In this document: in pieces, positions 26,441-35,964 of the stretch
Numbering within the stretch: the first letter of the stretch is position 1
Layout: each line of letters starts with the position of its first letter
From: an uncultured Psychrobacter sp.
GTDB taxonomy: Bacteria > Pseudomonadota > Gammaproteobacteria > Pseudomonadales > Moraxellaceae
DNA length: 64,000 bases
Reading direction: 5' to 3'
Assembly (NCBI GenBank): GCA_947489525.1
Contig: CANLDW010000007.1
Coordinates: forward strand, 80,194 to 144,193
Program-made: the position numbers and the translations under genes
The notes under the pieces: model-generated
The model's input: only the letters and a program-made list of their open reading frames with translations
Told to the model about the DNA's origin: nothing
Database searches by the model: none

Positions 26441-28516
26441 TTATGAGTGCTTGGCGTAATTGTAGTGGGGATCATGCTTAACAGGTAGAACAACCAAAAA
26501 GCGAGTATGGCCATTGATAGTATCGGTGAGAATCTGACCTTGATGCGCCGCTACAATCTGCGACACTAGCGATAGACCCAAACCTGAACCTTTCTTTTTT
26601 TGTTGCAAGCGTACAAAGGGGCTAAAGATCTCTTGACGCTTATCTTCAGGGATACCTGTACCCTCATCGATGACCGCAAGCACGGCAAAATTCGGCGGTG
26701 GGCACACAGGCTCAGTTTTGGACTTTTTAATATGCTTTTTGAACAGACCTTCCTTACGCGGTGCATTTGATGAGTCGCTAAGCGAGTCGGCCTCACTTTT
26801 GGCTACTGTTTTTTGCATTTTACTGGCGGTTACTTCACTCTCTTTTGCAAGAGTTCGGTTATCAATGAGGGTGATATCTTGCGCTTTGCCTGATTTATCT
26901 TGCAAGTGTGCTGACGCGTGAGCAGGATACCAAGTCGCGGCTCTTATCTGAGTGACCGTATCTTTATCAAACAAGGTTGTTTTAGAGACAGTCTTACGGA
27001 CAGAAGGCATATTTAGCACGACTTCTGTTAAAGGCGATAAAGAGCTATCAGTTAGGGCGCTACTATCCTCTACAGCGCAGTTTTTTACAACAGTATTAGA
27101 ACCATCCTTTTGCTCAAGGTTAAGGGTCTCACCGTTTTTGTAGATGAGAGGTGCTGATACAGATGGACTGGAGGCTGGCGTACTGTGTGCGGCAGTTGGC
27201 GTACTATCCTCACTGGGCGCTATTTGGCTAGCAGATCCTAGACTGGCATCATCTACTGATGATAATGAATTATCATAGGGGTCAAAATCTGCACTATTAT
27301 AATCCATAAAGCTGCTACACAGCACGGTTTGCAGTAGATAGTCTGGAACCTCTCCTGCTTCTTCGGCTGTCTGTACCCCATAAACGAGAACGGTAATAGG
27401 CGGCTCACCGTGTAGCGTCGCATTCGTCAACAGATTACGAATGAGGTGAGTCAGCATCGAGGCTTGTCCATCGATAGTGATGTGAGTCCCTACGAGCGTA
27501 GCCTCAGGGTAGTGCTGGCGCTCTTGATTGATCAGATCGTACAAGTCTAAGTGTTCCACCTGCTGCATGACGTGGCCTGCATCTAAGCGGCTGACCAGTA
27601 AAATGCTCTCGACCAAATCATTTAGCCCAGATAAGTCGCGATTAACCGCTTGTGCGCGCTTATCAAACTTGGCCTTGGTGTCTGTCGGCAGAGTGCCTGC
27701 AAGCATATCCATCATCTCAATTTGCAAGCGTATGCGTGTGATGGGAGTACGTAGCTCGTGTGAGGCATGCGCTAGCAGTAGATTGTTAGCATTGATCAAA
27801 CGCTCAATTTTTTGCGCCGCTTGATTGAACCCGCGCGCTAAGGAAGCAATCTCATCATTACCACGCGCATTGACGCGTACACTAAAATCACCATCACCCA
27901 GCTGAGCCATCTGCTGACTCATCTGATTGATACGCCACGTCATCGTCCGCGCGATTATCCATAGCACGCCTGCCATAATTATAAGTAGCAGCAAGGTGCC
28001 AGTGAACAGATTGAGAGCAGCGGAGAGAGCAGGCTTTTTGGGCGGCAGGCGCGATTCATAGAGCAGCGTATAACCAGTACTGCTATACGCTTGGGCTTGC
28101 TGGATAGCAGGCGTATCTGAAAATGAAGGAAAAACTTGTGATAAAAGGGAAGGAAGCTCAGGTAGCGTTGCAGGTAAGTCACTATTGTCAGTCTGCATAA
28201 GCAGGTGACCATCGTTATCATATAGCCCCATTTTGGCTTGCAAAGACTCATCAAAGATATCAAAGCTTTTTTTGACGACTGCAAGCATAAAGCGCGCTTG
28301 CAAACGATTGTCTTTGCTAATAGCGACGTTAAGCTCTTGCAAAAACGGGTCAATCTGACCCAGTATTTGCGTGGCTAATACCTCAGCGCGTATGCCTGCA
28401 TCTTTGTCATGAACCAATTGCGTTAGCAAAACCATGGCAACAGCAAACAAAGTCAACGCCAGCATGACGCTGGCAAACAACTTAGCAAATACGGAGCGAA
28501 AACCCAACTGCTGCAT
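26441..28516 (-). CDS. Sensor histidine kinase with a large insert inside the ATPase domain
   Basis: A 691-residue inner-membrane sensor kinase. Membrane helices at about 12-33 and 168-190 flank a periplasmic sensor domain, followed by HAMP (about 191-243) and the dimerisation box ASHELRTPIT with phospho-acceptor His253. The N box is RNLLTNATLHG (Asn361, Asn365). The G1 box VIDEGTGIP (Asp617), F box IFSPFVRL and G2 GSGLGLSL follow only after about 220 extra residues of Ser/Thr/Asp-rich, probably disordered sequence. Normally the N and G1 boxes are some 30-40 residues apart. All ATP-binding motifs survive, so it is probably active. It pairs with the response regulator ending 90 bases upstream. 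Confidence 0.9.
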   Translation of the reverse strand: MQQLGFRSVFAKLFASVMLALTLFAVAMVLLTQLVHDKDAGIRAEVLATQILGQIDPFLQELNVAISKDNRLQARFMLAVVKKSFDIFDESLQAKMGLYDNDGHLLMQTDNSDLPATLPELPSLLSQVFPSFSDTPAIQQAQAYSSTGYTLLYESRLPPKKPALSAALNLFTGTLLLLIIMAGVLWIIARTMTWRINQMSQQMAQLGDGDFSVRVNARGNDEIASLARGFNQAAQKIERLINANNLLLAHASHELRTPITRIRLQIEMMDMLAGTLPTDTKAKFDKRAQAVNRDLSGLNDLVESILLVSRLDAGHVMQQVEHLDLYDLINQERQHYPEATLVGTHITIDGQASMLTHLIRNLLTNATLHGEPPITVLVYGVQTAEEAGEVPDYLLQTVLCSSFMDYNSADFDPYDNSLSSVDDASLGSASQIAPSEDSTPTAAHSTPASSPSVSAPLIYKNGETLNLEQKDGSNTVVKNCAVEDSSALTDSSLSPLTEVVLNMPSVRKTVSKTTLFDKDTVTQIRAATWYPAHASAHLQDKSGKAQDITLIDNRTLAKESEVTASKMQKTVAKSEADSLSDSSNAPRKEGLFKKHIKKSKTEPVCPPPNFAVLAVIDEGTGIPEDKRQEIFSPFVRLQQKKKGSGLGLSLVSQIVAAHQGQILTDTINGHTRFLVVLPVKHDPHYNYAKHS

Positions 28517-28605
28517 TAACTCATCTCACTTAACCTGGCGCACCAAGGGCTACTATACGACTTCTATCAGCTGTTGTCACACCTATAAATAGCTAAGTCT
28601 TAGTC

Positions 28606-29328
28606 TCATACCTGATCAGTCGCGAACTGATAGCCCACGCCGCGCACCGTGATGATACGTTTAGGCTGACGCGGGTTGTCCTCGATTAAAGCGCGTAAAC
28701 GTGAGATATGCACATCTATGGCGCGATCGATATTGTCGGAGCTATCATCATTGGGCATAGCCTGCCAAAGCTGTTCACGATTGAGCACTTTACCGGAATG
28801 AGTGGCAAAGTAATGCAACAGTTGGAACTGGTGGGTAGTCAAACGTACAGGCTGATCATCGATAGTGACTTCATGGCTATCAGGAAACACGCTTAGACGA
28901 CCAAAGGTCAAGCTATCGGATTGACTATCCGCTTGATTAGGCTGCTCGTGGCGACGAATAACCGCACGAATACGCGCCAATAGCTCGCGCGGTTCAAAGG
29001 GTTTTGCGATATAGTCGTCAGCGCCCATCTCCAGTCCTAGCACGCGGTCAGTTGTATCGCCTTTAGCGGTAAGCATGATAATAGGTACTTTATTAGTCAT
29101 GTTATTCTTATTACCACGTATCTTCTGGCAAACTTGCATACCATCCATATCAGGCAGCATGAGATCCAGCACAACCAAATCAATGTCGCGCTCTTTGGTA
29201 TCTAGGATATCCAGACCTTCTTGACCAAGGGCGGCATGGTGCACATCATAGTAGTTCATAGTGAGATAATCACTGATAAGCTCTGCTAGATCGGGATCAT
29301 CTTCAATTAGTAGAATCTGTTTGCTCAT
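28606..29328 (-). CDS. OmpR/PhoB-family response regulator
   Basis: A 240-residue DNA-binding regulator. The receiver domain (1-120) has the acidic pair Glu9/Asp10-Asp11, phospho-acceptor Asp55 in VVLDLMLPDMDG, Thr in MLTAK and the conserved Lys in AKPFEPREL. The winged helix at about 145-238 ends in the typical IITVRGVGYQF hairpin. The ATG has GAGG about seven bases upstream. It is the partner of the following histidine kinase; the stimulus and target genes are unknown. Methionine importer genes lie directly downstream of the pair. Confidence 0.93.
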   Translation of the reverse strand: MSKQILLIEDDPDLAELISDYLTMNYYDVHHAALGQEGLDILDTKERDIDLVVLDLMLPDMDGMQVCQKIRGNKNNMTNKVPIIMLTAKGDTTDRVLGLEMGADDYIAKPFEPRELLARIRAVIRRHEQPNQADSQSDSLTFGRLSVFPDSHEVTIDDQPVRLTTHQFQLLHYFATHSGKVLNREQLWQAMPNDDSSDNIDRAIDVHISRLRALIEDNPRQPKRIITVRGVGYQFATDQV

Positions 29329-29577
29329 AGGTTGTCCTCTAAATATGGTATGTGATAACGCTATTCTTATTAGCTGTACGGTATCAGACTCTTATCTGCA
29401 ATCAACTCAGGGCTCCAATAACGAAGCTTTAGCAAAAAGATTAGATGCAGGTAACACTTAGCCTATAGTGCCTAATTTTAAGCGGACATAACAAGATGTG
29501 CTTTGTTAATGTTTCTACACAATGTAACTGGGAACTAAAAACAACTGAAAACTAAAAAAGCCAGTTGAGCCAAACTG

Positions 29578-30735
29578 TCAAGACACGATGACCCTTTTAC
29601 CAGCGGACGAGACGGGCAGGTCTACAAGCCCAATCAAACTGTCGTTAGTTATCCCAGCAATAAGATACTGCTTGGTCTTTGGATCATAGCTAATAACTTC
29701 AACGGGTTGACGCGTCAAACGCTGGTCTTGCTTGATGATCCAAACATGAGCATTGAGTGGGGAGAGTGCTTGGTAAGGCGGTGCTTGTAGTGGTGTTAAG
29801 TCTACATCATGCAGGGCGGTTTTAGGCACGATCGCGCCTACGTCGATTTGACCGTAGTCGACTCGTCCAGTAGCGATCATCTTAGGTTTAAGTAACGACT
29901 GGTTGGTTTCATTATTAATCACATGAACGTGTACCAACAGCTGATTGTTCATCTGACCACTCGCTAGTTTGCTGATCTGTCCGGTAAATGTGTTCGTCAT
30001 ATTGTCAGTCGTAAAATTAACGGTTTGACCAACGGACAATCGAGGTTTTGCCTTCATAGGCAAGGTGGCAATAAACTGCAAATCCCTATCATTACTCAAA
30101 CTCAGTAGAGGTGCGCGCTCGGCTACTTGCTCTGCTGCACTAACGTACAGCTCATCTACCCGTCCAGCAAAACGCGCTCTAATAACGATAGGAGTAGATG
30201 GCACATCGATATCATCAGCGTCCTGCTTAGTGACCACAGCACTGTCATCTAAAGAAGCAGTATCTGGAAAAGCGGTATCTAAAGAAGCAGTCTCATCTGC
30301 TTGGTTTTTATCTACGCGAGAAGTTTGTTCGGTACGGATACTTTGATTCGAGTCTGTACTCAATTTTGCCGTAGGTTCTTCGCTGTTAGGGGTAGGTAAG
30401 TCCTCTATTAACTGATGGACAATAAGTAGAGGCGCACCTTTTTTTACCCATTGACCTGATGCTACTAAGGTTTTCTCTATAACCAGTGGCTGCGCTGCTG
30501 TAAGCTTAGCGTGCTCAACAGGTATTATTTGACCTTGTAAGCCTAAGCTTGGCTGATAACGCGAAGGCTTTACATCTAGAATGCGATCAGCTGTCATAGT
30601 GACGCTATCGGCATCAATAATAGGCGACGCCTCTATTTGCTCAGCGTTATCTGATGGATCAGCCGTCGTAGGCTGGCAAGCCGTAAGCAACAAAGCGCTA
30701 TATCCAATAATAATCAAACTTTTAAAAACGCTCAT
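29578..30735 (-). CDS. Periplasmic adaptor lipoprotein (HlyD/MFP type), orphan
   Basis: A 385-residue protein with lipobox LLLTAC (Cys20) and the layout of membrane-fusion/efflux adaptors: lipoyl half (PSLGLQGQIIPVEHAKLTA), then a second half with IVIRARFAGRVDELYVS, then a beta-barrel and membrane-proximal domain. Where most adaptors have an alpha-helical hairpin, this one has about 75 low-complexity residues with a pentapeptide repeat (ASLDT, AFPDT, ASLDD). No inner-membrane pump or outer-membrane channel gene adjoins it. I start it at ATG 30735; the upstream frame to 30816 lacks a signal. It lies upstream of the two-component genes and may be cotranscribed with them. Confidence 0.75.
   Translation of the reverse strand: MSVFKSLIIIGYSALLLTACQPTTADPSDNAEQIEASPIIDADSVTMTADRILDVKPSRYQPSLGLQGQIIPVEHAKLTAAQPLVIEKTLVASGQWVKKGAPLLIVHQLIEDLPTPNSEEPTAKLSTDSNQSIRTEQTSRVDKNQADETASLDTAFPDTASLDDSAVVTKQDADDIDVPSTPIVIRARFAGRVDELYVSAAEQVAERAPLLSLSNDRDLQFIATLPMKAKPRLSVGQTVNFTTDNMTNTFTGQISKLASGQMNNQLLVHVHVINNETNQSLLKPKMIATGRVDYGQIDVGAIVPKTALHDVDLTPLQAPPYQALSPLNAHVWIIKQDQRLTRQPVEVISYDPKTKQYLIAGITNDSLIGLVDLPVSSAGKRVIVS
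30245..30289. repeat. 15-bp in-frame repeat in the adaptor gene
   Basis: Three units (30245-30259, 30260-30274, 30275-30289) of GTATCTAAAGAAGCA type encode the pentapeptide series in the linker of the adaptor lipoprotein. Confidence 0.75.
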
Positions 30736-31275
30736 GCCTCTTGCCCTCAGTAAACCTTTTATGCCTATTATTTGATTATATAGTGAAAAACAATTCAGCG
30801 AAACTAACATAATCATTTGAGCCGCGATATGTTAAGCGGAGTTCTAAGACACAAAATAAAGATTCAATAGAACAGATATAGAGGGACAAAATAAATTGAT
30901 TTTCAACAAAAATTTGTTAAATAACTGGCTTAAAGCCATCAACTGTGTTAAAACAAACACACTGATAGTTATCGATACATTTATGTCACAAAAAAAAACC
31001 ATGGGGCAAGGTGTGTAGCATTCTTGTATATTGCTAAGGACGACTGTATTATAGTGCTGATTGTTAATGTGATCCCAGCGAGTACCCCTACTAAAGTGCT
31101 GGACGTCGTTTAGAGTCTAAGCGGTACTGGTATCGAATGCCGCAACGGGTTTTACATGACTTATCTTTTAGTATTACTCAATCATTTAATACAACTTATC
31201 GCTTAATATAAGTAAGCAATGCTGCAACGCCACTACTACTTACATGAATAAATAGTCGTTCACAGGAAAATGATA
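30736..31275. other. Intergenic region upstream of the Pil-Chp operon
   Basis: A divergent 0.54-kb region, strongly AT-rich. It contains the inverted repeat AACAAAAATTTGTT (30905-30918) and the promoter described separately at 31024-31052. No RNA gene or further frame is seen. Confidence 0.4.
31024..31052 (+). promoter_or_regulatory. Candidate sigma-70 promoter of the pilG operon
   Basis: TTGTAT (31024-31029) and TATTAT (31047-31052) are separated by 17 bases, in the only clear gap before the operon. The leader to pilG would be about 220 bases. Confidence 0.5.
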
Positions 31276-31653
31276 ATGGAAAATAATTTTGATGGTTTAA
31301 AGGTCATGGTTATTGATGACTCAAAAACTATTCGCCGTACCGCAGAGACGCTCTTACAAAAGGCTGGCTGCGAAGTCGTCACTGCTATCGATGGTTTTGA
31401 TGCTCTAGCTAAGATTGTCGATAACAATCCAGATATTATTTTTGTTGACATTATGATGCCGCGTTTAGATGGTTATCAAACGTGTGCCCTGATAAAAAAC
31501 AATCCTGATTACGCCAGTAAGCCTGTCATTATGCTGTCGTCAAAAGATGGTCTGTTCGATAAAGCGCGTGGTCGCATCGTTGGCTCTGATGAGTACTTGA
31601 CTAAGCCGTTTAGTAAGGATGAGCTGTTTGAAGCCATCAGTCAGTATCGCTAG
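31276..31653 (+). CDS. pilG: Type IV pilus response regulator PilG
   Basis: A 125-residue stand-alone CheY-like receiver, one of the two outputs of the Pil-Chp system; it promotes pilus extension. The acidic pair is in MVIDDSKTIRR, the phospho-acceptor Asp in IIFVDIMMPRLDG, Ser in MLSSKDG and Lys in LTKPFSKDE. Start ATG 31276 has AGGA eight bases upstream; the ATG at 31270 would be only two bases from it. It is the first gene of the operon. Confidence 0.95.
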   Translation: MENNFDGLKVMVIDDSKTIRRTAETLLQKAGCEVVTAIDGFDALAKIVDNNPDIIFVDIMMPRLDGYQTCALIKNNPDYASKPVIMLSSKDGLFDKARGRIVGSDEYLTKPFSKDELFEAISQYR

Positions 31654-31845
31654 TAGTTGTCGATCACTAAAAGCCTGCTAAAACTGTGACTTTTTAATAT
31701 TAATGATTAAAGCCAATTTTTGGCACGGTTTATGCATTTTATGCATTCGCAAGTCTTATGCGTGTTACAGCAATATTGAATTTAGCGCATACAACGAGCG
31801 GTTTTTACCTTTCTCCTAACAGATATTATTGATAAGGACACACCT

Positions 31846-32208
31846 ATGACTACTGTTTTAGTCATTGACGACTCGCCATCTGAGATGGCCAAATTTCGTG
31901 ACATATTAGTAAAAAACAACTTTCAAGTATTAGAAGCAATTAATGGTGAGCAAGGCTGTGCAATGGCAGCCGAACATTTACCTGACGTTATCTTGATGGA
32001 TGTTGTCATGCCTGAGATGAACGGTTTTCAAGCTACGCGTAAGATCACGCGCGGCAAGACTACCGCCCATATTCCCGTGGTTATGATCAGCACTAAAACC
32101 CAAGAGACCGATAGGGTGTGGGGTAAGCGTCAAGGCGCAAAAGAATACATGAGTAAACCTGTTGATGAGCGCAGCTTGCTTGATGTCATCCGCAAAGTAA
32201 CGGAGTAA
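31846..32208 (+). CDS. pilH: Type IV pilus response regulator PilH
   Basis: A 120-residue CheY-like receiver that opposes PilG, favouring retraction. It shows LVIDDSPSEM, the phospho-acceptor in VILMDVVMPEMNG, MISTK and MSKPVDERSL. It follows pilG after 192 bases with its own good site (AAGGA). pilI starts three bases after its stop. Confidence 0.95.
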   Translation: MTTVLVIDDSPSEMAKFRDILVKNNFQVLEAINGEQGCAMAAEHLPDVILMDVVMPEMNGFQATRKITRGKTTAHIPVVMISTKTQETDRVWGKRQGAKEYMSKPVDERSLLDVIRKVTE

Positions 32209-32211
32209 CTT

Positions 32212-32742
32212 GTGGCTTCCAAAGGATTTATTGAGCTTTTGCGCTTAGCAGACTTGGCTCGCGTACGTACTAGCGGTCGCCATGATGGACAAGAATCTGA
32301 ATGGCAAGGGATCGTGTTTGAGATCGGCGGGCAACGCTTAGTTGCCCCCATGGGTCAAGTGTCCGAGATACTCTCCATGCCGGAATACACTAGCATACCT
32401 TTAGTGCAGCCTTGGCTCCTTGGTATCGCAAACATTCGCGGACGACTGCTACCACTGACGGATCTATCTCAATTTTTAAAGGTACCTAGTCGCTTAACAC
32501 AATTAAGCCAGCGCAAGGTTATTGTCGTCGATCATAACGCTGTGTTTTCAGGTCTACTTGTCGATCAAGTGCTAGGCATTGAGCAGTTTACGCAAAGCCA
32601 ATACCGTCCCGAAGCTATTGATAGCACCTCGCCATTTGCACCCTATAATCATGGTAAGTTTCTAAAAGACGAGCAGGAGTGGTACACCTTTATGCCAAAT
32701 CTGCTTGCTCAAGATTCGCGTTATATAGATGCTGCAATATAA
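32212..32742 (+). CDS. pilI: CheW-like coupling protein PilI
   Basis: A 176-residue CheW-domain protein linking the receptor PilJ to the kinase ChpA. Family segments: GQRLVAPMGQVSEIL, WLLGIANIRGRLLPLTDLSQFL and GLLVDQVLGIEQF. The start is GTG 32212 with GGAG six bases upstream, inside the last codons of pilH, so translation is coupled. Confidence 0.93.
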   Translation: MASKGFIELLRLADLARVRTSGRHDGQESEWQGIVFEIGGQRLVAPMGQVSEILSMPEYTSIPLVQPWLLGIANIRGRLLPLTDLSQFLKVPSRLTQLSQRKVIVVDHNAVFSGLLVDQVLGIEQFTQSQYRPEAIDSTSPFAPYNHGKFLKDEQEWYTFMPNLLAQDSRYIDAAI

Positions 32743-32893
32743 ATTATTTCCATGTAAGACCACATTGGATCAGCACTGTGAAAGACAAGGTAACTAAAGT
32801 GCTGACAAAAAGCGTCATTATTATAGAGCTGTAAGTCGGTCATATTAGACTTTAAACATAGACTTTAACGACTGTTTGGAAGGAATGAGTACG

Positions 32894-34978
32894 ATGAGTG
32901 ATGATATAAAAGGCCCAGTCGTCAATACGACTAAAAAAGCCCCTGATACTACGGGTTCCAACAATGTATGGAAGCTGCTGCTGGTACTCTCCGCATTGAT
33001 TAGTGTGGTTTTTTTGGTTTGGCTAATCAACTCATTGTCAACGGTCAGTGAATATCTAAGCGATGTTAACCAACTAGAAGTCAGCTCAGCAAACATCGTA
33101 CAAGATGTGAATGATGCTACTTTTTCGCGTGATACTCAGATCAGTGCTGAAGCTTATGATGACTTACAAACAGACGTTCAACGCTATCAGGCTGCACTGA
33201 TCTCAGCACAACAAAATGCAACCGATAATAAAGCCGTGTTTCAAACGCTTAGCGATCAGTGGCAGGCTAATAAAGAAAAAATAGATTATGTCTTGACGCA
33301 CCGCAACGATGTTAACGCGCTACAAGACATCAAAGACAACGTAGCTAGCGCGACTGAACAGTTACAAGAGGGTTATAGCCAAGCAATAGAGCAAGCCGTT
33401 GCCGCCAACGTACCCGCTGCTGTTATCAGTGATATGCAAACCCAAACTCTGCGTGCTGAGCGTTTAGATACTGAGATGGATCGATTGACACGCAGTATCG
33501 ATGGCACGCCTGCCGATTTTAATGCCCAAGCTGATGAGTTTGCGCAGACGCTAAATGCACAGCAACAAACCTACGGTCAAGCGGTTCCTGCACTCGCTGG
33601 TATAGCCCAAGTGTTCGATCAGTCTATAGTTCCTGCCTCAGAACAGATTGGCAACTTAAATACGCCAGCCATCGCCTCACGTGAGAACGCTCGCGCGCTT
33701 GGCAACTTAGCAACGGATACGCAAACACAGCTCGCTGATGTTGACCGTGATATCTTATCGCGTAGCGGCGTCGTATGGCCGGCCATTATATTTTTACTAG
33801 GTTTACTTGGGGTAGTCTTTACCTTATACCAGCTCTTGAAGCAGCGCGGCGGTACCGAGCGTACCCTTATCGAAAAAGAAACCCTACGTCGTCGTCAAGA
33901 AGCGGAAGCGGAATCTGAACGCGCGCGCCAAATTCAAGAAGAAAACGAGCGTAACCAGATCGCTATTTTGCGTCTACTTGATGAGTTAGGCGATCTAGCA
34001 GAAGGGGATCTCACCGTTAATGCAACGGTTTCAGAAGACTTTACAGGAGCGATCGCAGATTCGGTTAACTTCGCTATTGACCAATTACGTCAGCTGGTAT
34101 TGGTTATTAACAGTACCGCAGATAGCGTCTCGCAGTCCTCTGAGCAAACCCAGCTCAATGCTGTTGAGTTGGCTGAGGCTTCTGAGCGTCAGGCGCAGGA
34201 GATTGCTGGGGTATCTGCTGCCATTAATGAGATGACTATCTCTATTGATCAGGTATCTAATAACGCGACGGAATCAGCCACGGTTGCCCAGCGCTCGGTT
34301 GCTATTGCTTATAATGGTGCTGAGGTTGTACAGCGCTCCATTGAAGGTATGAACGTTATTCGTGATCAGATTCAAGAAACCTCTAAGCGTATTAAACGTC
34401 TAGGTGAGTCCTCGCAGGAGATTGGAGATATCGTTGGTCTAATTAATGACATTGCCGATCAAACCAACGTTCTAGCTTTGAACGCCGCTATTCAGGCGTC
34501 AATGGCAGGGGAGGCAGGACGAGGCTTCGCGGTTGTTGCTGACGAAGTTCAGCGCCTAGCTGAGCGCTCGGCGAATGCGACAAAACAGATTGAAGGCTTG
34601 GTTAAGACCATTCAGGCCGATACTAACGAAGCGGTTATGTCAATGGAATCAACCACTTCGGAGGTTGTCCGTGGTGCGCGCCTTGCAAAAGATGCAGGTG
34701 AAGCGCTAGAAGAGGTGCAAAGCGTTTCAAGCACTCTAGCTGACTTAATTCAAAACATCTCAAACGCCGCTCAGCAGCAGGCTGACTCAGCAGGACATAT
34801 CTCACACACGATGAACATTATTCAAGATATTACCTCGCAAACCTCGTCAGGTACTATGGCGACAGCGCGCTCTATTGGTGAGTTGAACGAGATGTCTGTT
34901 GCTTTGCAAGAGTCGGTTACTGGTTTTAAAGTATCAAACGACGAGGATCTAATAGAAGAGGCGCAGGTTAGCGTATAA
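32894..34978 (+). CDS. pilJ: Methyl-accepting chemoreceptor PilJ
   Basis: A 694-residue receptor of the Pil-Chp system, reported to sense the pilus itself. Helices at about 28-50 and 295-315 bracket a periplasmic domain with two PilJ-type helical modules. A HAMP-like region follows. The signalling tip is [18 protein letters not shown] followed by [20 protein letters not shown] place the start at ATG 32894 (AAGGA nine bases upstream). ATG 32885 abuts that site and TTG 32876 is unlikely. The C terminus has no CheR-binding pentapeptide. Confidence 0.95.
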   Translation: MSDDIKGPVVNTTKKAPDTTGSNNVWKLLLVLSALISVVFLVWLINSLSTVSEYLSDVNQLEVSSANIVQDVNDATFSRDTQISAEAYDDLQTDVQRYQAALISAQQNATDNKAVFQTLSDQWQANKEKIDYVLTHRNDVNALQDIKDNVASATEQLQEGYSQAIEQAVAANVPAAVISDMQTQTLRAERLDTEMDRLTRSIDGTPADFNAQADEFAQTLNAQQQTYGQAVPALAGIAQVFDQSIVPASEQIGNLNTPAIASRENARALGNLATDTQTQLADVDRDILSRSGVVWPAIIFLLGLLGVVFTLYQLLKQRGGTERTLIEKETLRRRQEAEAESERARQIQEENERNQIAILRLLDELGDLAEGDLTVNATVSEDFTGAIADSVNFAIDQLRQLVLVINSTADSVSQSSEQTQLNAVELAEASERQAQEIAGVSAAINEMTISIDQVSNNATESATVAQRSVAIAYNGAEVVQRSIEGMNVIRDQIQETSKRIKRLGESSQEIGDIVGLINDIADQTNVLALNAAIQASMAGEAGRGFAVVADEVQRLAERSANATKQIEGLVKTIQADTNEAVMSMESTTSEVVRGARLAKDAGEALEEVQSVSSTLADLIQNISNAAQQQADSAGHISHTMNIIQDITSQTSSGTMATARSIGELNEMSVALQESVTGFKVSNDEDLIEEAQVSV

Positions 34979-35073
34979 AGCGTCCTATAGATCGCACAGA
35001 AAATATATTTTATAAGCGTGTCAATCGCCGCTTAGACGATTGGCACAAGCAAGACAATAGACAGGTAGCATAA

Positions 35074-35946
35074 GTGAGGCAAGATAAGCATTTGGATGCG
35101 CAGCAGTGGCGGCGTTATATAGAGCATGAGATCGGTTTTGTGTTGCCCGATATTCAACTACAGTGGCTAGTGAATGCGGTTAATCGGACTGTTGCTGCTC
35201 ATGGAATGACAGTCTCTCAGCTGTGGCAAGAGCTGCCCTTGAACCTTGAGCTCCGCCAATACTTGTTAGATAGAGTACTTATTCTTGAAAGTCGGTTTTT
35301 TCGTCACATGCCTTCTATAGCTTTTGTTACTGATTACGCTAAGCAGTACGCGGCGAGTAATATAGACGCTGATACTGACGATGAAAAAGTATTCCGTGTA
35401 TGGAGTGTTGGCTGTGCAACAGGTCAAGAAGCTTGGTCACTAGCCATGAGTCTAGCGGCAAATCAGCTGACTCACTATACGGTATTAGGTACAGATATCA
35501 GCCAAAAAGCGATAGCCATAGCGCGGCAAGGACACTATAGCATACGTCAACAGCAGCGTATTCCAGCTTCTTGCCAAGCTTTTATTGACCCTGTACCGCT
35601 TTGCGGTTCACAAAGCGCAAACTCTAATCTGAGTTCAAGTGTAGCGACCTCAAGATCGCAGTGGCAAATTACGCCTATATTACGTGAGAAAGTCGATTTT
35701 GCTTTACACAATGTGATTACCCAAACACTGCCGACCACTAGGCTACAACAGGTCATCATCTGCCAAAATATGCTGATGTATTTTCGCAAATTTGATCAGC
35801 GTGATATTTTAAACCGACTATCCATGCAGTGTGCGCTTGATGGTTATATTATATTAGCTCCAGGAGAGGCGCTGTTTTGGCGCCCTTCAAATATGCGCCG
35901 TATTGCGCATCCACAGATTAATGCCTGGCAGAAAATTAGTGCCTAA
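35074..35946 (+). CDS. pilK: Chemotaxis methyltransferase PilK (CheR-like)
   Basis: A 290-residue SAM-dependent glutamate methyltransferase acting on PilJ. The N-terminal helical CheR domain precedes the SAM motif VWSVGCATGQEAWSLAM. The TDISQKAIAIAR and CQNMLMYF segments are also present. Start GTG 35074 with AGG nine bases upstream. It lies between pilJ and chpA as in Pseudomonas aeruginosa. Confidence 0.9.
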   Translation: MRQDKHLDAQQWRRYIEHEIGFVLPDIQLQWLVNAVNRTVAAHGMTVSQLWQELPLNLELRQYLLDRVLILESRFFRHMPSIAFVTDYAKQYAASNIDADTDDEKVFRVWSVGCATGQEAWSLAMSLAANQLTHYTVLGTDISQKAIAIARQGHYSIRQQQRIPASCQAFIDPVPLCGSQSANSNLSSSVATSRSQWQITPILREKVDFALHNVITQTLPTTRLQQVIICQNMLMYFRKFDQRDILNRLSMQCALDGYIILAPGEALFWRPSNMRRIAHPQINAWQKISA

Positions 35947-35964
35947 ACGAGTTAGGATATTCCT

